A stretch of 64,000 bases of DNA from Arsenophonus sp964026495 (lineage in GTDB: Bacteria > Pseudomonadota > Gammaproteobacteria > Enterobacterales > Enterobacteriaceae): the NCBI RefSeq assembly GCF_964026495.1, contig NZ_OZ032148.1:434001-498000 (forward strand), given 5' to 3'. A program made the translations under genes and the position numbers. Of the stretch, positions 29,611 through 38,826 are shown piece by piece. Every line of letters starts with the position of its first letter. Within the stretch, counting starts at the first letter, position 1. The notes under the pieces are model-generated. The model saw nothing but the letters and a program-made list of their open reading frames with translations. It searched no databases and was not told the origin of the DNA.

Positions 29611-30111
29611 TTATTACTCCTATTGAATTTGTTAGTGTTAAATTTTTAAATAACGAAAAGAAATTGATAAATCATAAAATTTAATTGATTATTATTTTTT
29701 TAAATTTATAAAAAACATTTTTAAATGTATAATTGATAATTATACATTTAAAAAAGAATATATGTTAAAAATTAATATTAATATGTTAAACATTACTTTT
29801 TTATAACTCTTTATTTTCAAATATCTCAATTGAAAAGGTTACGCAAGAACATATATAAAATTTTTTTCTTTTTTTGTTTAAGATTTAATTGAGTTATTAA
29901 TATTAGATTAATATGATTGAGTAAATTTTAAAAGTAAACTATTAATATTACTACGAGATTTTATTATTAATAATATTGATCTAATTTTTCTAATAAATGA
30001 TTTATCATTCATGCAATTATTTACATATATTATTTTTTAAAATTTTGATTTTTTAAATATAAACATTAAATGGTTATTATTCTTTTTTAAAAGAAGTCTA
30101 ATAATAAAAAA
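29611..30111. other. spacer where hflD would lie
   Basis: About 500 bases between mnmA and purB, the place of hflD in enterics (about 640 bases). All frames are broken and I recognise no HflD peptide, so the gene is deleted or eroded beyond reading. Confidence 0.5.
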
Positions 30112-31230
30112 TTATATCTCATTTTGAATACGTTCTTCAATAACACCACCACCTAAACAAACTTCATTATTATATAATACAGCGGATTGACCTGGTGTTA
30201 CTGATTCAATTGGATAGCTAAATTTTATAGCTATTTTACTATGATGAAGTTGTATAATTTCACAAGGAATATCTATCTGACGATAACGTGTTTTAACTGT
30301 ATATTGATTTTTTATATTTTTTTTTATTTTTATTTTTGGGTTGATCCAATGAATATTGTGAATAATCAGTCCTTTTGATAAAGAACGCGGATGATTATGT
30401 CCTTGCGCTACAATTAAAATATTATTTTTTATATCTTTATCAACTACATACCAAGGATTTTTATTTGCTTTTTTTATACCTCCAATTCCTAATCCCTTAC
30501 GTTGGCCTAATGTATAATATATTAGGCCTGAATGTGTTCCTAATATTTTTCCATCAACAGTAATAATTTTTCCTGGTTGGCTAATTAAATATTGAGAAAT
30601 AAAACTATGAAATTTTTTTTTTCCAATAAAACAAATCCCGGTTGAATCTTTCTTTTTTGCAGTAATTAGCCCAATTTTTTCAGCAAGATAGCGCACTTCT
30701 GATTTTTTTAGTTCACCGATTGGAAAAAGATTTTGTGCTAATTGTGTTTGATTAAGAGTATATAAAAAATAGCTTTGATCTTTATTTTTATCATGAGCAC
30801 GTAATAGTTGATAATATCCATTATTTTTTTGAATTCTAGCATAATGGCCAGTAGCAATATAATCTGCTGATAAATTTTGTATAGCAAATTTTCTGAATAC
30901 TTGAAATTTTATTTCTTTATTACATAAAATATCTGGATTGGGAGTACGCCCGATTTTATATTCATTAAGAAAATGTAAAAAAACATTATTCCAATATTCT
31001 GTTGCAAAATTGACTGTGTATAGTTTTATATTAATTTTATCACAAACAGATTGAGCATCTGCAAGATCAGTAGCTGCCATGCAATATTCTGCAGTATCAT
31101 CTTCTTCCCAATTTTTCATAAATAAACCAGAAACTTGAAACCCTTGTTTTTTAAGTAAATAAGCAGATACAGATGAATCTACACCACCAGACATAGCAAT
31201 AATCACTTTTTTTGAATAATTTATTGACAC
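30112..31230 (-). CDS. mnmA: tRNA-specific 2-thiouridylase MnmA
   Basis: Puts sulfur on C2 of the wobble uridine in tRNA Lys, Glu and Gln. 372 residues against 368. The PP-loop 'AMSGGVDSSVSAYLL' activates tRNA with ATP. The catalytic cysteines are present in 'NPDILCNKEIKF' and 'STGICFIG'. 'TGHYARIQ' and 'DKNKDQSYFLYTL' are family blocks, and 'VTPGQSAVLYNNEVCLGGG' closes the C-terminal barrel. It depends on the TusA-E relay, which is not in this window. Likely formerly co-transcribed with hflD and purB. Confidence 0.96.
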   Translation of the reverse strand: MSINYSKKVIIAMSGGVDSSVSAYLLKKQGFQVSGLFMKNWEEDDTAEYCMAATDLADAQSVCDKINIKLYTVNFATEYWNNVFLHFLNEYKIGRTPNPDILCNKEIKFQVFRKFAIQNLSADYIATGHYARIQKNNGYYQLLRAHDKNKDQSYFLYTLNQTQLAQNLFPIGELKKSEVRYLAEKIGLITAKKKDSTGICFIGKKKFHSFISQYLISQPGKIITVDGKILGTHSGLIYYTLGQRKGLGIGGIKKANKNPWYVVDKDIKNNILIVAQGHNHPRSLSKGLIIHNIHWINPKIKIKKNIKNQYTVKTRYRQIDIPCEIIQLHHSKIAIKFSYPIESVTPGQSAVLYNNEVCLGGGVIEERIQNEI

Positions 31231-32475
31231 TATTTTTTCTCATCATATGAAAAGAAATTAAATTATTTTAATATTAGAAAAAATTATTTTTTTAATCAAT
31301 AAAAATTTTTATTAAAATTATATTACAAATATAAAATCATTTAGCATTATTTTGTTTTTTGGAAATATTTTTTATATTATATAAAAGTTAGATCATTTTT
31401 TATTTGACATTTTAATATTTTTTTGAAATGTTATTCATAATTTTTAAAATTATGCATTGTTTAATTAAATAAAACTTAATTTGTTTTAGATGATATCTAT
31501 ATTTTTAAAATATAAATTTTTAATTATTTTTTAAAAAAATCAAAATTATTAATTTTGAATTGATATAATATTGTATTCATTTATAATTTTTGTTATGAAG
31601 AAGATAAAACTGATCAATAAAATTGATACTCACTGAAATTAGCAATAAAAATATTTTGATAAAAAGCTATATTGAGCATTATATTAAAATTTTTATTATC
31701 AAATTTTTAGTTTTTAATGATATTATTTATTTGAAATCTTCAAATAAGATATTTTATTGCTATAAGATTCAGAAAACTTCAATATAAAAAATATGCTATT
31801 TTATTATAAATAAAAGATAAAATTTATATTAAAATATTGATAACTATTAAGAAATAGATTAAATAGTGTTATTAATTTATTAAAAAATACTATATAATAA
31901 AAAAATACTATATAATAAAATATATTATTTATTAAAATTAAAAAATTTAAAAATTGTTATTTTTGATATAAAAATTATAATTATTATGCAGTTTTCAAAA
32001 GAGTAAGAAGTTTTATTAAAAATAGATTTTTTACAAAATTTTATAAAAAGAGTACAGATAATAAAAATTATAAAACTTGTTTAATTATTTTTTTGGTAAA
32101 CTTTTGAAGTATAAAAATTTATTAAAAATCATTTATTATAATTAAAATGATTGCAAAAATATCAATTTAATAAAAAATAATATTTAAATCGTATTTTTAT
32201 TTACTATATATTTTATGATAAAAATATCTAATTTCAAAAAAAATAAATATAAATTTGATTGTATATTGTTATTTGATCATAATATGATTATATGTTTATG
32301 TATTATTAATTCTATTTTTTAAAAAAATATTAAATTTTTATGAACTATTTCATTAAAAATAAAAAATATATTTTTAGTTAATAAAAAGTATTTTTTGTTA
32401 TTATCTTGGTCTTTTAATTTGTAATAAAATAAAAAATATTTTTCTTAGAAAAGATAAATAATTTTTTTTAGTATA
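31231..32475. other. 1.2-kb AT-rich gap, nothing recognised
   Basis: Divergent region between mnmA and rplY, among the most AT-rich of the window. It contains an 18-bp-period tandem duplication at 31882-31917. No gene relic could be read. Confidence 0.5.
31882..31917. repeat. 18-bp-period tandem duplication
   Basis: The motif tactatataat recurs at a spacing of 18 bases within A-tracts. It is a slippage-type duplication in non-coding DNA. Confidence 0.7.
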
Positions 32476-32487
32476 ATGAGCAAAATT

Positions 32488-32769
32488 ATGTTAATTATTA
32501 ATGCAAATATTCGTAAAAATAAAGGTACAAGTGCTTGTCGATTTTTACGTAAAAATAATAAATTACCAGCTATTCTTTATGGTGATAAAAAAGAAGTAAT
32601 TGTTATTGAACTTAATCATAATGAAATCCTGAACCAAGAAAAGAAACCAGAATTTTATGAATTATTAATTTTAGTAATTGATGAAAAGAAGATAAAAGTT
32701 AAAGTGCAAGCATTACAACGTCATCCATTTAAACCTAAATTAATGCATATTGATTTTTTTCGAGTTTGA
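32488..32769 (+). CDS. rplY: 50S ribosomal protein L25 (bL25)
   Basis: Binds 5S rRNA in the large subunit. From this ATG the product is 93 residues, close to the 94 of E. coli, and begins MLIINANIRK like E. coli MFTINAEVRK. The core 'KLPAILYG', 'IELNHNEIL' and the C-terminal 'RHPFKPKLMHIDFFRV' are clear. An ATG four codons upstream (32476) is also possible, but its extra residues are not in the family. It is the short single-domain form, without the CTC domain, as in enterics. In E. coli rplY also lies near proL. Confidence 0.95.
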   Translation: MLIINANIRKNKGTSACRFLRKNNKLPAILYGDKKEVIVIELNHNEILNQEKKPEFYELLILVIDEKKIKVKVQALQRHPFKPKLMHIDFFRV

Positions 32770-32786
32770 TAACTTATGATAACTTA
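32767..32786. repeat. 10-bp tandem duplication over the rplY stop
   Basis: tgataactta occurs twice in direct succession; the first copy starts with the rplY stop codon TGA. The second copy also forms a small hairpin (ataactt / aagttat, 32779-32795) that may be a weak terminator. Confidence 0.65.
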
Positions 32787-33250
32787 TAAAGTTATATAAT
32801 AAAGAAAAACAACAAAACATTATTAATTTCTTGTTTATTAAAGATATATTATAGTATTTTAATAAAATACTAATGTATATTTTTTGAATTGTGTTTTTAA
32901 TAGCATATTTTAATTAATGATTTTTTAATAAAATTAAGTAATTTTTAAGTAAAATAAGATTAAAAAATAAGAAATATATATTGGTAATATGTTAATATTA
33001 TATTATTACTAGAATTTTCATAGAAAATTTTCATCATATAAAATATACAATATTATTTATAGATATTTAAATTAAATTTTAATAATTCTTTTGAAATTAT
33101 TAATTGATAAATAAAATATTTTATAACTTTCTAAGTTATTAAATGATTAGATATATCAAAAAACTTCAATATACTATAATGCCAAAAAAATATTTTTGTA
33201 AAATACAAAAATAATAAATATTTTAAATATAGGTAATTATATTATTTTAT
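32770..33250. other. AT-rich spacer, nothing recognised
   Basis: About 480 bases between rplY and tRNA-Pro. In E. coli yejK, yejL and yejM lie between rplY and proL; no relic of them is readable here. Confidence 0.4.
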
Positions 33251-33324
33251 CGGCATGTGGCGCAGACTGGTAGCGCTCCGTCATGGGGTGTCGGAGGTCA
33301 GAGGTTCAAATCCTCTCATGCCGA
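33251..33324 (+). tRNA. tRNA-Pro (anticodon GGG)
   Basis: Full cloverleaf: acceptor cggcatg pairs with catgccg, D-arm 'gcgcagactggtagcgc', anticodon stem ccgtc/gtcgg around loop atggggt (anticodon GGG), T-arm 'gaggttcaaatcctc'. Very close to E. coli proL. Only the discriminator A follows the acceptor stem; the 3' CCA is not encoded (tta follows), so CCA must be added by the nucleotidyltransferase. Confidence 0.97.
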
Positions 33325-33927
33325 TTATTAATAAATATTTTTATTTAAAAATGATTAATTCCTATAAATTATTAGCAAATATCAATCAATAAAATTCATC
33401 CATTTTTATAATCATCCATTTTTATAAAAAATGGATAATTTCTTCTAAAAAATATGATAAAATATATTTAATAAATCATAAATTTGAACATTATGAAATT
33501 TAGTTTAATATTTTTTTCTTAAATTATGATTTTTAATCATTAATAGTAATATCTAGAAAAAATAATATTAAATATAATATAGTAATAATTTTGCAATATA
33601 TTTTATACTATGATTGTTATCAGGAAGACGGATAATTTTTTGTTAAAAAATTTATACAATCTTATTTTTCATATCATATGTATAAAAAATGAAAAATATA
33701 GTCATGTATATGTATATTAATATTATAATGAATAATATTAATGAAGTAAGTAATTTTTTGTAAAATATAATGTTTATTAGATTAATGATTATTAATAAAT
33801 TATTAAGTATATTTTAAATATATTAATAATTTAAAAATAAATTATTTAAGATAATTTTTGTTAAGATATTTTTTGTAAACAGTTTTTAATATCAAACAAT
33901 CTAGATCTCAATATTTGGAGCGTTAGA
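33325..33927. other. AT-rich spacer with partial duplication
   Basis: About 600 bases between tRNA-Pro and lysP. The block tcatccatttttataa is duplicated at 33397 and 33412, the second copy forming the hairpin at 33414-33436. No gene recognised. Confidence 0.5.
33414..33436 (+). terminator. hairpin downstream of tRNA-Pro
   Basis: Perfect 10-bp arms atccattttt / aaaaatggat around a 3-base loop, about 90 bases after the tRNA. Some T's follow (aatttctt). Plausible terminator, but its A/U arms are weak. Confidence 0.5.
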
Positions 33928-35376
33928 ATAAAATTACATCGAGAATTAAAAGCACGTCATTTGACGATGATAGCTATTGGTGGTTCCATTGGTACCGGAT
34001 TGTTTGTTGCTTCTGGAGCTACTCTTGCTCAAGCTGGCCCAGGTGGAGCTGTATTAGCTTATATTGTTATTGGTGTCATGGTTTATTGTTTAATGACTAG
34101 TTTAGGAGAATTGGCAGCTTATTTACCAGTTTCAGGATTATTTTCTATTTATGGTTCTCGATATGTTGATGAAAGTTTTGGTTTTGCACTTGGCTGGAAT
34201 TATTGGTATAACTGGACTGTAACTATAGCAGTTGACTTAGTAGCTGCTCAATTAGTCATGGAATATTGGTTTCCTAAAATTGATGGGTGGATTTGGAGTA
34301 CCCTTTTTCTTTCTATTATTTTTATGTTAAATTTTATCTCTATAAAAGGATTTGCTGAAGCAGAATATTGGTTTTCTTTAATAAAAATAATTACTGTTAT
34401 GATTTTTATCATAGTAGGCATATTAATGATTATAGGTATTTTAAAAGGAGCAGAAAATGCAGGGTGGCATAATTGGAAAATAGGTAAAGCACCTTTTGTT
34501 GGTGGGTTATCATCCATAATTGGAATTGCTATGATCGTAGGTTTTTCTTTTCAGGGTACTGAATTAATTGGTATTGCAGCTGGTGAATCTAAAAATCCCA
34601 GAAAAAATATTCCTAAAGCAGTAGGACAAATTTTTTGGAGAATTTTGTTATTTTATATTTTTGCTATATTAGTTATGAGTTTAATTATCCCATATATGGA
34701 CTCACGTTTATTACGGAATGAAATTACTGGTATTAGTATTAGTCCATTTACCTTAGTATTTGAAAATGCAGGATTATTATCAGCAGCTATTGTGATGAAT
34801 ACAGTTATTTTAACAGCAATATTATCTGCTGGTAATTCAGGTATGTATGCTTCTACTAGAATGTTATACACATTAGCGAAAGAAGGAAAAGCACCAAAAA
34901 TATTTTCACAATTATCTTCTAAAGGAGTTCCTCGTTATGCTTTAATTGCAACTACTTTCGTTAGTTGTCTTTGTTTTTTGAGTTCGATGTTCGGTAATCA
35001 AGTTGTTTATTTATGGTTACTGAATATTTCAGGAATGACTGGATTAATAGCTTGGATAGGTATTGCGATTACTCATTACCGTTTTCGTAAAGGTTATATT
35101 TTACAGGGAGAAGATTTAAATAAATTACCGTATCGTTCAAAATTTTTTCCTATTGGCCCGATTTTTGCTTTTTTACTTTGTTTATTTATTATTTTTTCAC
35201 AAAATTATCAAGCATTTTTATCTGAAAAAATTGATTGGTATGGTATTATTACAACGTATATCGGTATTATTTTATTTCTAATAATATGGTTTACTTATAA
35301 AATTATTAAAAAAACACGTTTTATTCCTTATAAAGAAATGAATTTTCCTGAATATGATGAAAAAATATTTAAGTAA
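33928..35376 (+). CDS. lysP: lysine-specific permease, no standard start codon
   Basis: APC-family amino-acid permease, lysine:proton symporter in the inner membrane, about 12 membrane segments. The product is near-identical in pattern to E. coli LysP (489 aa): 'TMIAIGGSIGTGLFVASGA', 'AGPGGA', 'LGELAAYLPVSG', 'GFSFQGTELIGIAAGES', 'LSAGNSGMYASTRMLYTLA' and 'LPYRSKFFPIGPIFAF'. The conserved N-terminal residues HRELKARHLT are encoded upstream of the first ATG (33967) and of a TTG at 33961. But no ATG, GTG or TTG exists between them and the preceding in-frame stop. A GGAG at 33917-33920 stands 7 bases before an in-frame ATA at 33928, the start given here. Initiation at TTG 33961 with a trimmed N-terminus is the alternative. 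Confidence 0.85.
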   Translation: MKLHRELKARHLTMIAIGGSIGTGLFVASGATLAQAGPGGAVLAYIVIGVMVYCLMTSLGELAAYLPVSGLFSIYGSRYVDESFGFALGWNYWYNWTVTIAVDLVAAQLVMEYWFPKIDGWIWSTLFLSIIFMLNFISIKGFAEAEYWFSLIKIITVMIFIIVGILMIIGILKGAENAGWHNWKIGKAPFVGGLSSIIGIAMIVGFSFQGTELIGIAAGESKNPRKNIPKAVGQIFWRILLFYIFAILVMSLIIPYMDSRLLRNEITGISISPFTLVFENAGLLSAAIVMNTVILTAILSAGNSGMYASTRMLYTLAKEGKAPKIFSQLSSKGVPRYALIATTFVSCLCFLSSMFGNQVVYLWLLNISGMTGLIAWIGIAITHYRFRKGYILQGEDLNKLPYRSKFFPIGPIFAFLLCLFIIFSQNYQAFLSEKIDWYGIITTYIGIILFLIIWFTYKIIKKTRFIPYKEMNFPEYDEKIFK

Positions 35377-35921
35377 TTTTTTTGATTATTCCTTGAATTT
35401 TTATAAAAAATATATAAAAAATATAAGAGAAATATCTTATATTATCTATTTTTGTTTATTATGATATTATAAAATAAACAATCAGCCAAAATAAAAAATT
35501 TATTAATTTATAATATATCAATTTTTAATAAAATATTAAAGAATATCTAATTTTTATTTTTTAAATATATATTACCCAATATAATCAATGATCAATTTTT
35601 TATATTGATATATATTAATTAATAACAATTTTTAAATTAGTCAGCAAATATATAAAAATTAATTTATGATTTATTTATTGTAAATAACATCTTAATAGTA
35701 TTATATTTTTTCTTAAAAAAAAATGATAACATTAGTAATACGTTTGTTTTTTATATTTTTAATATTTAAAAATAATGTTTATTAATTTTATATATTTTTT
35801 ATTAATTGTTTTATAATTTGATTAGTTTCATAAAAATTGTTTAATTTTTTTTTAAAAAAGAGATATAATTATTATAATTTAAAATTAATACAGTTTCTTT
35901 AATTAAATGATTGAAAATATA
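35377..35921. other. AT-rich spacer, nothing recognised
   Basis: Intergenic region between the convergent lysP and sbcB genes; no gene, clear hairpin or structured RNA recognised. Confidence 0.4.
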
Positions 35922-37340
35922 TTAATTAGTAATTTGATGTACGTAATTCACAAGTTCTCTTAAGTAAGAACATTTTTTTTTATCATTTATATGTATTAAA
36001 AATAGGTTATCTATATTTTGTAAATATTTGTTTATTTTTTCTCGATTTAATATATTTTCTCGATGAGACGACCAAATTAGTTTTTCTTGTTTTGTAAGAG
36101 TATTCGGATAATTTCTGCTGCGATAACGAAAAAACAATTGATTTATTCGCGGATCATCAAATTTTAATTTTAATTTTGATAAATTTTTTGGTGAAGTATG
36201 ACGAATAATGTTCATCTTTAAACGATCTTTATTAGTAAAAAAACCTGCATATAATTTATGATCAACATCATTAAGTTCAGGAAAAAAAGTTTCTTGAGAA
36301 AAGAAACGAGTGATTCTATATTGAATTTGTGTATCTTTTTTTAATGTTTTCCAATTATTCATACAATAATTAATATTCAGTGATATACGTTGTAAATCTA
36401 CAGATTTTAATAAATTAATAGGTGCTAAAATAGGACATTTATTAATGTTGATTAATTTAACATTATCTATATATTTATTTCTAATTTTAAGTGTAAGTGG
36501 ATCGTATTTTTGTAATATATTATTATTTGATTTTAATGATTTATTGATACCTTTTGCAAGGTCATAAGCAATAAAGACATTTTTGTTTTTTGGATGCCAA
36601 GTCAGTGGAGCAATTATGCTAATATTTGATTTAGCTGCTCCAAATATACTGGAAATGTAAATTAATGGTGTCATATCAACACAATTAACTAATTCCATAA
36701 TTTTATATTTTTTTCTTAGTTTAAAAAAATAGTCAAATAAACGCGGTTGTGCTTTTTTTATTAATTTTGCTATTTCTATTGTAGCTAAAACATCTCCTAT
36801 AGCGTTGTGAGCATTTAAATGCTTCACGTTATTAACATTTGTTAAATCTTCCAATTTAAAGCTAGGTAGTCCATTATTATTAGGCCAATAAATTCCATGA
36901 GGACGTAAAGTATAACAAGCTCGTAAAACATTTATCAAATCCCAACGTGAATTCCCTGATTTCCAACTATAATCATATGGATCATAAAAGTTTCTATAAA
37001 ATATATAGCGACTTACTTCGTCATCAAATTGAATATTATTATAACCAAGAATACAAGTATTACCTACACTAAAAATAGAATAAATATGTTTAGCAAATTT
37101 AGCTTCACTTATTCCATTAGCTATCGCATATTGTGGTGTAATACCATTAACAATAACTGCTTCAGGATCTGGAAGATAATCATTAGCAGGAGAACAAAAA
37201 AAAATTTTTGGTTCTTCAATAAAATTAAAATCAGCATCTGTACGAATACTTGCAAATTGCGCTGGTCTATCAAGAGCAGGATTTTTTCCAAATGTTTCAT
37301 AATCATAAAACAAAAATGAGAATTCTTGTGTATTAATCAA
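35922..37340 (-). CDS. sbcB: exodeoxyribonuclease I
   Basis: Processive 3'-5' single-strand DNA exonuclease of recombination and mismatch repair. 472 residues against 475. The DEDDh catalytic set is visible: Asp13 and Glu15 in 'FYDYETFG', the motif II Asp in 'GYNNIQFDDEVSRYIFYRN', and the His/Asp of 'HNAIGDV'. The SH3-like and helical C-terminal domains follow ('RSRNYPNTLTKQEKLIW', 'YLRELVNYV'). The catalytic residues are intact, although sequence between domains is very Asn/Lys/Ile-rich. It is divergent from tmaR, as in E. coli where the two also lie close together. Confidence 0.95.
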   Translation of the reverse strand: MINTQEFSFLFYDYETFGKNPALDRPAQFASIRTDADFNFIEEPKIFFCSPANDYLPDPEAVIVNGITPQYAIANGISEAKFAKHIYSIFSVGNTCILGYNNIQFDDEVSRYIFYRNFYDPYDYSWKSGNSRWDLINVLRACYTLRPHGIYWPNNNGLPSFKLEDLTNVNNVKHLNAHNAIGDVLATIEIAKLIKKAQPRLFDYFFKLRKKYKIMELVNCVDMTPLIYISSIFGAAKSNISIIAPLTWHPKNKNVFIAYDLAKGINKSLKSNNNILQKYDPLTLKIRNKYIDNVKLININKCPILAPINLLKSVDLQRISLNINYCMNNWKTLKKDTQIQYRITRFFSQETFFPELNDVDHKLYAGFFTNKDRLKMNIIRHTSPKNLSKLKLKFDDPRINQLFFRYRSRNYPNTLTKQEKLIWSSHRENILNREKINKYLQNIDNLFLIHINDKKKCSYLRELVNYVHQITN

Positions 37341-37649
37341 AATATTTTTCCAATTTTTATGGCTAAATATATTATATAGTACAATTTTTTATTATAATTT
37401 TTATCTTAAAAATATAAATAATAATTATTTTTAGTTAATAATTAAGTATATTAAAGATATAATTATAAAGTTATTTATTATTTTATCATACTATAATGTA
37501 AAATTAATCATTAATTATTAACAATAATAATATCAAAAATAACAAAAATATATGCATATTATTAATCATTATTAATGATTTTGTATTTTTTTTAGGAAAA
37601 TAATTTTATATAATTTTTTAGGAAAATAATTTTATATAAAGAGCATAAG
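37341..37649. other. divergent sbcB/tmaR promoter region
   Basis: 309 bases of AT-rich DNA containing a 26-bp perfect tandem repeat (37588-37639). Promoters of both genes should be here but no match is good enough to call. Confidence 0.4.
37588..37639. repeat. 26-bp perfect tandem repeat in the tmaR leader
   Basis: Two identical 26-base copies (37588-37613, 37614-37639), ending 10 bases before the tmaR ATG. Each copy holds an AGGA and a TATATAA string, so either a ribosome-site-like or a -10-like element has been doubled in the leader. Confidence 0.9.
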
Positions 37650-37973
37650 ATGACAACTACACATAAACAGTCATTTAAAAACGTATTAGAATTTGTTCGC
37701 ATGTTTCGTTGTAAAAATAAAATTAAACGTGAATTAATAGATAATGAAAAAAAAATTCGTGATAATCAAAAAAGAGTATTATTATTAGATAATTTAAATG
37801 AATATCTTAAAGAAGGGATGACAATTCAAGAAATTAGAGCAATAATTTCTAATATGCGTAATGATTATGAAGATCGTATTGACGATTATAATATTAAGAA
37901 TGCAGAATTATCAAAAAAACGTCGAGAATTATTACAAAAATTAAAAACCATAGGTGATCAAAATGAAGAATAA
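37650..37973 (+). CDS. tmaR: PTS enzyme I polar-localisation regulator TmaR
   Basis: Small coiled-coil protein (formerly YeeX, DUF496). In E. coli it clusters at the pole and sequesters enzyme I of the sugar PTS. 107 residues against 109, with high conservation: 'SFKNVLEFVRMFRCKNK', 'EKKIRDNQKRVLLLDNL', 'NDYEDRIDDYNIKNAELS'. The whole chain is charged and heptad-like, with no signal or membrane segment. It is retained next to sbcB as in E. coli. In this genome the likely client is the PTS that feeds TreB, because other sugar EII genes in the window are gone. Confidence 0.93.
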   Translation: MTTTHKQSFKNVLEFVRMFRCKNKIKRELIDNEKKIRDNQKRVLLLDNLNEYLKEGMTIQEIRAIISNMRNDYEDRIDDYNIKNAELSKKRRELLQKLKTIGDQNEE

Positions 37974-38826
37974 GATTTTTAAAATGTTTTTAAATTTTTT
38001 AATTAGTAATATTTAATTTAATTATTAAAATTACTAAAATATTTTTTATAGGATTATTAGTTTCAATTATGCGTGCTTAATGTTTTTAAATAATTGTTAA
38101 TAAAAAATCTAAAAAAACAAAAATTATATTTTTTATAAAAAATATAATTTATAATATCTATATAATGAGTATTTTTACAGTGACAAGAATTATTTTTAAT
38201 AACTAAAAATTAATCATAAATTATTTACAATTTTTATAAAAAATACCAGGTAAGTAAAATTTTTTTTTAAAATACATATATGTATGTAATTTAAAAAAGA
38301 TTGTTCATTATAGAACTTAAAAGTATTTTTATTTATATTCGTATCATTTTTCTTTCAAAGAAAATCAACTTTTTTTATATAAATAAAGATAAAATTAAAA
38401 ATAAAATTTAATTTTTTAAAAATTGCTAATTTTAAGTAATGATCTCTTTTTTTTAAAAAAGAAGTAATATTATGTATTATCTAAATTTATGGTATTAGTA
38501 TTATTTGCTACTATTGAATAGTATTATCAGAAAGAGAATAGATTTTTTAATGTAAATCACAATATTTATTTATTAAAAATTTTCTTTTTTAAAATATTTT
38601 TTAGATATTTTTTATTATTTTTAAAAATATAAATATTTTTTGTCTTTATTAACTTTTAAATTTTAACTTTTTATGGTTTATGAACAAATTATTTATCTTA
38701 CTTACTAAGATTTATTTTTATTTACTGTAGTAATATCTTATATTATTTTATTGCAAGAACGATCATTAATCATTAATGTAGAAGATTATAGTTAATATTT
38801 TATAAATTCATTATAATCTTTTAAAA
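37974..38826. other. AT-rich spacer, nothing recognised
   Basis: About 850 bases between the convergent tmaR and rne genes. No frame with protein-like composition and no clear terminator on either strand. Confidence 0.45.

Noticed and set aside
29611..30111. Possible hflD relic
   Set aside because: Position fits, but no peptide resembling HflD was found in any frame, so only the empty slot is reported.
34248..34871. Minus-strand frames opposite lysP
   Set aside because: Antisense shadows of a well-supported membrane transporter gene.
37029..37319. 96-codon plus-strand frame opposite sbcB
   Set aside because: Antisense to the catalytic region of exonuclease I, with no independent support.
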